Source: Opisthocomus hoazin (lineage: Eukaryota > Chordata > Aves > Opisthocomiformes > Opisthocomidae). From it: a DNA stretch of 64,000 nucleotides. The DNA lies in the NCBI RefSeq assembly GCF_030867145.1, contig NC_134419.1, positions 4,925,501-4,989,500 of the forward strand, given 5' to 3'. The position numbers and the translations under genes are program-made. Below the pieces are notes generated by a model. That model did not search any database, had not been told where the DNA came from, and saw nothing but the letters and a program-made list of their open reading frames with translations. Below, piece by piece: positions 55,501 to 64,000 of this stretch. The number at the start of each line of letters is the position of its first letter. Within the stretch, counting starts at the first letter, position 1.

Positions 55501-55918
55501 TTACCATATTGCTACATTTCTTCTTAAGAGTTCTTGGTTTATGTTGAAAAGTTGTTCAGTAACAACTCGAACTCAGTATTATACTCACTAAGCTTTGTGT
55601 GCAAATGCAGACCTTACTGGAAGGCCAAATCGCTGACTGAAACCTTTCTTGTTTTTTCTTATTTGAATGAGCTTGATTTGTTTTCCTATGTATTCACAGG
55701 CTCTTAAAATAAGAGAGAGCTGCAATTGCCCATCTCTTTCTGGACCAGATCCTCGCCTCATTTTCAGACTTAACATGCAACATCTTCTGGAATCATCTAA
55801 AGATCAAGAACCCCCAAATTCTGCAAAGCAAGACCTCTCAAAACCAAAACTGGATTTTCCTCACACTCAAAAAGTGGAAGATATGCCAGTAACTTTTGCA
55901 GTTAAACCTACAAACTAA
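37525..55918 (+). CDS. OMA1: Metalloendopeptidase OMA1, mitochondrial, 8 coding exons
   Basis: OMA1 is the stress-activated zinc protease of the inner mitochondrial membrane that cleaves OPA1 and DELE1. Coding exons: 37525-38033, 38467-38695, 39722-39895, 39988-40095, 41694-41822, 46182-46256, 48101-48250, 55700-55918. All introns are GT-AG, phases agree, and the sum of 1593 nt gives 530 residues (human 524). The first coding exon starts at 37505, so the ATG has 20 bases of 5' UTR in the same exon. Features in order: a poorly conserved N-terminal transit region ([20 protein letters not shown]), [16 protein letters not shown], a membrane segment near residues 198-215 ([17 protein letters not shown]), HEIAH at 330-334, a second hydrophobic stretch ([14 protein letters not shown]), the third zinc ligand in LEAEADKVG (about Glu395), and the conserved [13 protein letters not shown]. 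No stop, frameshift or lost ligand was found. Confidence 0.97.
39988..40095 (+). other. OMA1: OMA1 exon 4, HEXXH zinc-protease motif
   Basis: This 36-codon exon reads [20 protein letters not shown] then [21 protein letters not shown] supplies two histidine zinc ligands and the catalytic glutamate of the M48 peptidase family. The preceding intron is only 92 bases (39896-39987), the shortest in the gene. Confidence 0.95.
46182..46256 (+). other. OMA1: OMA1 exon 6, third zinc ligand
   Basis: A 25-codon exon encoding [20 protein letters not shown] and QLAAK. The glutamate in EAEAD is the third metal ligand in M48 proteases. It is flanked by large introns (4.4 kb and 1.8 kb). Confidence 0.93.
48307..48352. 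repeat. 23-base tandem duplication in OMA1 intron 7
   Basis: TTGGTATTGATTCACGAGCT plus ACT (48307-48329) is followed directly by TTGGTATTGATTCACAATCT plus ACT (48330-48352), with two mismatches. It starts 56 bases after the exon 7 donor. Confidence 0.85.
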
Positions 55919-56127
55919 TGATAATAATTTTATCTTTTTATGAAACTTATGGTTCCTGGAGGTCTGTCTTATAATGCAAATTTGTCTTTGAACCATAAAG
56001 AAGATGTATCCACTCATATTCTATGTTTCTTTTATGTGATCTCTCACTCAAAGCAATAAGGAACCATGCCCACACAGAAGAGTAGCATGTTGGAGCAGAA
56101 AGTTTCTTACTCATCAAGAGTTTCTAA

Positions 56128-56133
56128 AATAAA
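56128..56133 (+). terminator. Candidate OMA1 polyadenylation signal
   Basis: The first canonical AATAAA after the OMA1 stop codon, 210 bases downstream, in the context TTTCTAAAATAAATCAC. Use in vivo is inferred. Confidence 0.5.
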
Positions 56134-57861
56134 TCACTTCTCAGGGGAAATATAGTCTCGTACAATCCAGTCACACAGTGTAATTTTCAGCTTTATCAGG
56201 CTCACCTTGATCAGAGGACAGATGAGCCAAAAGTGTCCCTAAAGCAGAGGAAAAAGTACAGTTTTCATCACTTAGGTTGTCTGGTTTGTCTTGCTATAAT
56301 TTGGGTTAGATCTGTTCAGCTTCATTTGAGAAATAATGAGGAGAGCTTACCGCCTGTTCCACATATAGTACATTTAAAAATATTAAGCTGAGATGTGGTA
56401 ATAGCCTATGGGCTAGATACACCCCCACTTAATTAGGTGGATTTACTGCTGGGATTTTTCTTCTTTGTAAGGCATTTTAGAGTATGGATTGATTCAACAT
56501 TTCTCTTCAAAGCAATCTGAAAGGGTTGCACAAAGTTCAATTTCAAAAAAAGGAGTTAAATAATTTTCAAGCAAGTCTTTCTTCTGAAAATAACCCACTG
56601 TATGAGAACCAGTTTGTAGCACTGGGTTGCTTCTCCTCAGGAAACTGCCATCTAATGCTGAGCATCCCTCCCCTGCCCCAGTTCCCCTGAAGCCACACTT
56701 TTTATACCGTGGAGACCAATATGCACAATATAGGCAACACTCTGCGTTTCGTGATGGTCTAGCCTGTATGTTAATCTTTATTTGAAACTGTTTGAGTTAT
56801 CCTTGCTTTGCAGTTGATGAAACTATTGAAATGTTGGTCTTGCAGGAAGACATAGAGGCAGCAGCGAATGAAAATAAAAAAGGGAAGTCCTGTTCCTTTA
56901 TCTGTTAATATGTACTGGCTGTTAGGCTTTTTGTTACTGACTTGTATTAAAACAAAAATCTGTTTCATCTATGGTAGGTTTTTACATGAAGGGGGCATTC
57001 AAAACATTTTGCAATGTCTTGTATTTTGAAACATTCTTTTTTATATATGGAGAGGGGCAGACTTTATCATACTTCTTCAATTAAAGTGGAATGCAAGCTT
57101 TTTAAAAAAGACAAAATAACCTATTCGGTGCTGCCAGTGAATATAGTTGGAAAAAAAGATTGTGAAAAAAGTAATTACTGACTTCAGTTGACGAACCAGA
57201 GTCCTGTAAGAAATGCCAGCAACTAATTAACTTATCTTTATTCAGAGGTAAGTTGATGTAGCTGTAATGTTGATGATTCTAGGAGGTCTGATTATATAGG
57301 TTAGATTGGCTGCATATTACTTAGAAGCTGTTTTTAAATCTCTTCTCAGTATTCCTGGCAAGAGGCAGAAGGTCCAGCCTAACCATTATTCATCCATCCA
57401 TTTTTATTCTTAGTGACAGGAGTTTTTGTAACAGACATCCAGTGATGTGTTGAACCAGTTGAGCATTGTCACCTGAAGGTAAACAGAAAAATACACCATT
57501 TAGATTTCCCTGTGGACCTGATAGTTTGTACTGCAACACCAAGACCCCAACGCTGCTGCCTGCCTCGCGCTCCAGTGTCAAAGCTTGTTTTGTTATCCAG
57601 GGCTCCTGGTTGATATGCAACTTGATGCTTGTGTCTGTTAGGACTAAGGAGAACATTGAAGGGCACTTACAGCATTCAAGGTGAAGTACGAAACTACACA
57701 AGCTTCCTGTTTCTACTGTCTAAGTGGCTTAAGTATTGCAGTGGAATGCGATTTTTAAGTTTACCAAGGGAGATTTCTTTTTTTAATTTGTACGTAAATG
57801 GTCTTGTAGCCATGATCATGGTGATGTGAGAGAAAAGCTTTCAAGGGAGAGGCAGTACTTA

Positions 57862-57913
57862 TATTAGACCAACAAAGGGCTTATGTGCTTTTTCCTACTA
57901 TACTGGTCTAATA
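57862..57913. repeat. Ancient repeat fragment with 10-bp inverted ends
   Basis: TATTAGACCA (57862-57871) and TGGTCTAATA (57904-57913) are exact reverse complements 32 bases apart. The wording ATATTAGACCAAC...TGGTCTAATAAAA recalls an old amniote repeat that I cannot name with certainty. Confidence 0.5.
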
Positions 57914-57940
57914 AAACATATCTCTGTCCTCGCAGACCTT

Positions 57941-58000
57941 ACATATGTATACACACACGTACGTATGTGTGTATATGTATAAAGTACACACACAAACACA
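57941..58000. repeat. Imperfect TG/CA alternating microsatellite
   Basis: A mix of ACACAC, GTATGTGTGT and TATATGTAT blocks gives alternating purine-pyrimidine sequence with dyad symmetry about ACGTACGT. Confidence 0.6.
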
Positions 58001-61000
58001 GGACTTGGGCCTCTACACTAAAACGTTATGATTCTAAAGTCCAAAATGGGGAGTTGAATATTTCAGTTTTTACTTTACATCTTGAATTATCCCTAATATT
58101 TTTCTCAAGTGCTTTGGGAGGAGTTTCTTCTTTCTGCTTCTCTTGACTGTCCAACACAGAAAATGCCTTGTGCTTATCTGCCTTTCGGAGGGCACTTTGT
58201 CCTTAAATTGTTACTGAATACTATACATTACATCTGGCTGTATTGTTATTTTCTTTTTTTCTTTCTTGAACAGAAAAGTTACAAAAATGTTGCTTTCTAA
58301 AGGTTTGGCAAGTCAGCAAAAATGGCACTTTTTAAATTAAAGAGCATATAATAATTTAAAATTTTATGTGTATGTGCAAGAATATATATTAATATATAAA
58401 CTAACATATTAAGATATTATTAATAATAATTATCATTTCAAAATATATGCCTTAGGAAATACTATGGTTGCAAGCTTTTTACTGCGGAAGCTTTTCACTG
58501 TAGAAACTTTTCATTGCAGTTGTGCAACTTAGTATGTCACAGGAAAAATAGATCTATAAGTGTTGTTGAAGGAATTCAGCACTTGTAACATGCGTGCCAT
58601 ACAAGAGGGAGAATAGTGGCTAAAGTGAAAAAAGGTAAGATAGAGCAGTAAAAAGGCATCTGCATTTCCATCACCAGTACTGCATGAGGTACTTCACAGC
58701 TTCCTGTTGGAAGACTAAATATATAGGGCAAATTTCACTAAATCCCTTAATGCATTTACTTTAGTGGGAGCATTGAGAGATTTGATAGGCAGGGATTGTG
58801 CATTCAAGGCAGTGCTGTAATAAAAATGTCTCCTTATAACTTTTGGTTTGTCATGTTTACTCTTTTTTCTTTTTTTAAACCTGAAATACATAACTGCCAG
58901 GAAAGCAAAGCAAACAGCTGTTACAACGCTCTTTGTTCTTGAATTCTGTTTGTAGTCATTAAAGGAGAACAATCCTGCTAGCTTGATGCTTTTTTCATAC
59001 ATTATGTAGGTTGCCACAGCTTTTTTTTTTAATTTTCAGTGTGGTGTTTGTATCTCAATGTCCCTGGTTGAAAAACTATTTCCACTACAATAGTCTGTTG
59101 TAAGCTATTTTACTGCCATCAGAACTCTCTCTGCTGAAAGTCCTTGTTGTTTTTCCAGATCTTGGGAGCTTTTGAAAGGGAAGCAGAATGATCACAAAAT
59201 GTGTTGGTAATAGAGGTACCAGGAGAAGCCTTACTTCCCTGTCAGGGGTACGCTGGGACTTCTGTAGATTTCTAATCTGTATTGCAGAATGTGGTTTAGT
59301 CACCTGCAGTAAGGACTGATATTAATAACTTGCATTTTTAGATCACTTGGAGCACCTCATAAATACTAGTGAAGCTGTTCCGTTAATACCTGCATAGGTG
59401 GACTTTCTAACAGTTCTATTGGAGATACTGAAGCTCACTAAGTGATTTTAGCAAAGCTTCGCAGAAGAGCAGTGAACATATCTGGGGTTAGAGCTGTCGC
59501 GTTCTGAATCATTCCTTAACACACCGCATGATGTCTGTGTGTCTAAAACCAGAGTCCTCATAGCAAACTGAAGGGCTAGGCTTTGGGTGATTGTTACATT
59601 TATGCAGTTTGTCACCTTTCAGTGTGTTATCTTCAGAAGTTGGATGTACCTCTTTATGGATACTTGACTGAGACACTGTTGTTTGTTCTTGATGCAGTTA
59701 TTTCTTAACTACTTTCTCTTATGCATAAACTGGTTATTGTCTGTTTACTGCCCATCATCACTAAGGAGCTGATGCCTAAATCTGTTGACATGGTGGTTAC
59801 TTAGTTTCAAAAAAAAGTTTAACCTCAATTTTGTGATTCCACCACTAAATCAGGGTTTGTTGTGTCTTTGCTGTCACATTAGTTGTAAGATAACTTAAAA
59901 GTTGGCTACAGTTCTTCCTTTCCCATGCCCCCACCCCATCTTGTGCTGCACATGTCTGTGCTAGAAGCAGCAAGGGCTGCTGAGAGAGGAATCGGGATAA
60001 GCAGAGAGGACTCTAAACTTGATCAAATGAAAGATGAATTTGAATGTTCTGCCTGTGATAACTTCATTGCTGGGGTTGGCAACTGTTGGCAGATCTGTAA
60101 AGAGAACTGACTGTCTGGTGTCCCTCATTGCTGCCTGCACGTACTGCAGCCACCCAGTAAATGTGCTGTTTGATCTCGTGCAGCCCAAGGCTATGTGCCA
60201 AATACAGGCCTAGCAGAATATTCCTGGCTACCTTGTTCTGGCTGTGCTGGTTAAAGTTGTCCGCTCTTGGTACAAGCCAGGGGTTCTTACCCTGATTTAT
60301 GAGTGGATGCAGAGAACTGTTATCTGCAGCACATAAATTCATTATCACTATTAAACTAAGCTGAAATTGAACCTGTTGACCTGGAAGTGAATGGCTCCAT
60401 AACATTTCATTAATCCTTTGAGATGTTTAATTCCTGCTGATTTGATATTTCAGATACGATCTTCTCTACGGATATAATGGCTTAATTAGTATACATTACA
60501 TGATGTCTCTTCACACTACAGCGTGTACAGTATTTATCCACTAGAAAAGTAATTCAGTAAAGCTCAATTATAATACGTTGACTAGGGCATGAAAGTTGAA
60601 AAGGATATGTGCAATGTTCATTATAATTTAAGCATAAACATTTTTCAAGCAGTCTTCTATTTGTTGATATCTGTCACCTTCTAAAAATGATATTTCTAAA
60701 CCTTTTGTTAGGCTAACATTTCAGTTTAAAATGGGATTCTGAAAATACTGGATTAACAAGTAAATCATGATCAACATTTGGTGGGACCACAGTTGATAGA
60801 AACCTGATGTGTAACTTCGTCACCTGTATAGTATCTTTAATACAGTCTTTCATATTGTTGGAGACCAGCAAAACCGATATGAAAATAAGTGTTTGAAAAA
60901 TAACTTTCTATTTGATGTGGTTGTCTTCTATATCTTAATTTGATAAAAACACTGCTGACCGACAGCACTTCTTGGTGATAGAACCCAAAGTATGTGCTAT

Positions 61001-62260
61001 GTAAATTTATGTTGTAGCATTCAGCTTACAAATCTTGTAGCTGAAGACACACCTGTTTCAGCTCCAGGTAGCAGTTCAGGACAGCGGTTCCAGCTGGAAC
61101 TGCAGGGAGCAGGCAAAGAGAAAGGTAGTAAGTCTGTGGTCATTTTGCTGCTGCCTTCCTGTGAAAGTCAGTGGAGGCACAGATGTGAAGAAGCTCCGAT
61201 AGCTTATCTTAAAAACAGTTTGTTTTACTAGTGGAAGTAAAAAATTTTGCTGTTGGCATATGCTGTACGATCAGAGTTGCCTACTTTCTCCTTCAGCTTT
61301 CACTGGCATGTAGATTTTCATAGGAGAGGTGTGTTTGTTGTAACTGTATTGGGACACATTGCAGACAGCCTTTTGGTCATTCCGTCTTTTGTTTCTGATG
61401 GCAAGTGCAAAGATTGTTTTTCAAGGTGAGTTCTATCAAAATAGTAAAAGTTGGGGTTTTTTTTCTTACCTGTTCATAAGTGACATCATGGTCCAAGCCC
61501 ATCAGTTTCTATCAGGTTCTTATCATGTCTTCTCTACACAATGTAGAAAATTCATCAAGTGCCACAGAATCAGGATGAGCAAACTAACATTTCAACATCA
61601 AGTCAATGTAAAAAAAGGGAACACGGCGATCCGTGCATCAGCAACAAAATCTATTGAAAGTGCTAAATGGGCTGAAAACTTGATAAACTTATAGGAAGCC
61701 CCAAAATTCTTGTGCAAGCTTCACTGCAGGCTCTTCATAGTCTCAGCTACCACTCTTGACCTTTTCAAACAGCTCTTAAGGTTGACTCAAGGGGTCACAA
61801 AAGATGCAAGAATCTACTGCAAAAGTGGTGGTTTTTAACTCCCTTGCTGCCTAATTTCTAGAATTGCATAAAGCATTTGGTATTTGACCCAATTGTCAAA
61901 CGAAATATTGTCCCCAAACTTTTAAAGGATTTTTTTTCATGTAGATAATGAAGTTGGTTTTCTTTTGTGAGATCAATGTGTACAGAACAGTACCAGGATT
62001 TAGGGGACTCCTGCCCCAACCCAGATGCTCCCCTTCCTACCACTCTGCAATCTAAGACTTGAGGTAATTAAATTTATCTCTCTTTCCCTTCTAGCAACAT
62101 TGATCTGTGTTGTATATTTGGACTCTAGAGAATCAGGGCTCCGTGTTCCTGCCTGGGATATGTTGTCATCAGATCTACTCCTTACGTGTATGGAATAAAT
62201 AATGAAGGAGTAACTGATGAAGGAATAATGTACCAAAGTTGCAGCAGTTTGGTTTGGTAG

Positions 62261-62274
62261 CCACAAGATGGCAG
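62261..62274 (+). promoter_or_regulatory. CTCF-like motif
   Basis: CCACAAGATGGCAG matches the consensus CCASYAGRKGGCRS at 13 of 14 positions. Occupancy is inferred only. Confidence 0.4.
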
Positions 62275-63249
62275 TTGGGTTGCCTGAGGGGGTCTTGAAA
62301 CTGATGCATTGCAACACCTGAGTTTTTAGTCTGGCTTTAGTAAATTATCAAGGTGATATTCCCCTTCAGTGTTAACTGCAATGACTCTTCTCTGGAGTCA
62401 ACTTGAAACATCGTCCTTGTGAGCCAGTGACTCTCACGTGGTTCTGTTGAAAGCTTTCAGTTCTTCTTTATCTGGATAGCAGAGAACTTTACGGGAAGCT
62501 GCTGTCTGGCAAGCCTTACTTTCCTTTAGTAGAAATGATCAGAAGGGCATGACTGACTGAATGAAAAATTTAACATGTGAAAATTAAGTATGCACTGTTG
62601 GATTTACACTTGTAGTAGGCAGTTTGGAGCCACTATTGAAAATCTGATCTGTTTTCCTTCTACTGTAGGGTAACAAATGAAGGCAGAATATTTTATTTTG
62701 GTGCTGACGGCATGCTTGTCTCTGTCTAATGATTAAGGCAGGATCTGTGCTGTAAGGAGGTAAGAGATATGTTTCCACCTATGTTTCTGATGTCCAAGGG
62801 CCTGGTTTTTTTTCTTCCCCTACAACCTGTCAGGGAGTGGTGGGAGTGAGACTGCTCCATGAGGCAGTATGAGCAGGCAGCTGAGGGTGACCACAGTGCC
62901 GGGCTAGTCATCTCACAAGCAGGGTGAGCAGCACAGGGCTGGTGATAGAACTAGGTCCCATTGACAGTCCAGTGATCATCAGACAAATTCTAGGTGACAG
63001 GTCTGGCCCAAGATCATAGTGGGAGGCCCAGCAACATGTCAGGATCAGCTGGGGACAGGGCTGCATCCAGGCTTACCTCCAGCAAAGCTCAGCAAGGCCT
63101 GGGGGCTGAGCTGAAAGGGAGCCCTGGGTGGTGGGTACCTGCACGAAGGTCCCTGCTGAGGTTGGTCAGGGCAATTAGGGCCTGCTGGTGCATTTGGACC
63201 CCGATGCAAACATCCAGGGATAGGAGAGCCTGTTTGACTATAATGTAAG

Positions 63250-63395
63250 AATGGCCTAGTGGTGAAGCTCCTAGCTAAGGAATGGAGACTCCAAATTTCA
63301 ATTTCCTATGCCGTCTTGCAAGGGTCACATAGATTTTTAGTGTGTAAGTTTCTTTTCTGTAAAACAGAAATGTGAGAAAATAAATTCAAGGATGT
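63250..63395 (+). mobile_element. MIR-like tRNA-derived SINE (ancient)
   Basis: A tRNA-like head has a degenerate A box (TGGCCTAGTGGTGA, 63252-63265) and B box (ATTTCAATTTCC, 63295-63306) about 30 bases apart. Downstream, AGTTTCTTTTCTGTAAAACA resembles the MIR consensus AGTTTCCTCATCTGTAAAAT. The copy is heavily diverged, as expected for an ancient amniote SINE in a bird. Confidence 0.55.
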
Positions 63396-64000
63396 ATCAG
63401 GATGCATATGTATCTGAGGTGAGGACAAAATGAAAATATTAGGATAGGCTGTTTCAATTTTTTTCTTTAGAATTCTGTTTCTAGAATAGGAGAGATAATA
63501 GAGAGGGGAAGAGATAGCTGTTCCTTAACATCAGGCAGCCCTACTTGGTCAAGAGGGGGTGAAATGAGAGGACTCTGGTTTTGTGGTCTCGGTGATTGAT
63601 GTTCTCTCTCTCTCTGCTTGTTCCATGCAAGTTATTTAATGAACTAAAAAGGTGAAGGGAAATAGTTGAGCTTGGTATATGGAGGAGCTGAACGTGCATA
63701 GCTGGATTTCAGAGACTGCCAGGTATATCTTCAAATTCTGAACCGGAGAAGATTTCTGTCGTCTTTAAGCACTTTAACAAAATCGCAAATGATTGTAAAG
63801 CAACTAGAACCTCAGCTAGCACTGTGTTTGATGGGTTTTACCCACTTCTTTGCTATACCCTCAGCTGTAGCACCCTCCCATTACTTTGATAATACGGATG
63901 AGGCTATATTGGTCTGTGTTTCACCATTTTTTCAGCCAACGAGCTAGAAGGAAACAAAACCCTTGAGAAGCAACAGGGTCCAATTTTCACTGTCAACAAT

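Larger units (their letters stand above)
55919..64000. other. OMA1 3' flank and intergenic region, no gene seen
   Basis: AT-rich non-coding sequence. It contains an ancient inverted-repeat element (57862-57913), alternating TG/CA sequence (about 57941-58000), an AT-rich tract near 58380-58450, a CTCF-like site (62261-62274), a GC-richer patch at about 62820-63240 of unknown nature, and a MIR-like SINE (63250-63395). On the mammalian map the next gene beyond OMA1 is DAB1, at a distance; none of its exons were recognised here. Confidence 0.5.

Overview
This is nuclear genomic DNA from a vertebrate, most likely a bird. It holds large spliced genes with GT-AG introns, two CpG-island promoters, truncated CR1 LINE 3' ends, and solo endogenous-retrovirus LTRs of avian type. 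The species cannot be fixed from sequence alone. The exon structures below were worked out by hand from reading-frame continuity, splice-site consensus and recalled mammalian family members; no alignment was run.

Layout. (1) Positions 2-229 are the 3' end of an ankyrin-repeat ORF that enters from the left. (2) A CpG island at about 2.1-3.4 kb starts MYSM1, a histone H2A deubiquitinase, on the + strand. Its 20 coding exons at 2643-19729 join without a break into 832 codons plus stop, with SANT, SWIRM and JAMM/MPN+ domains. (3) About 6.6 kb of MYSM1 3' UTR and intergenic DNA follows. (4) TACSTD2 (TROP2), an intronless EpCAM-family membrane protein, lies at 26321-27220. (5) About 9 kb of intergenic DNA has a solo LTR at its right end. 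(6) A second CpG island at about 36.2-37.1 kb starts OMA1, the inner-mitochondrial-membrane zinc protease. Its 8 coding exons at 37525-55918 join into 530 codons plus stop. (7) The last 8 kb is AT-rich intergenic DNA with a few ancient repeats and no supported gene.

MYSM1, TACSTD2 and OMA1 lie head-to-tail on one strand, the same order and relative orientation as human 1p32. They are functionally unrelated (chromatin, epithelial surface, mitochondrial quality control), so this is conserved synteny and not an operon-like unit.

I found no undescribed multi-gene system. The strongest anomaly is in TACSTD2. The open frame does not encode the expected transmembrane helix over about 15 codons, but the +1 frame of the same bases does, which points to two compensating single-base indels. 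The same gene also lacks a cysteine of the thyroglobulin type-1 CWCV motif and an N-terminal cysteine. Other points of interest are a perfect TCTCGCGAGA element just upstream of the MYSM1 start codon, a TATA- and polyA-bearing solo LTR just upstream of the OMA1 island, and several small hairpins and tandem duplications.
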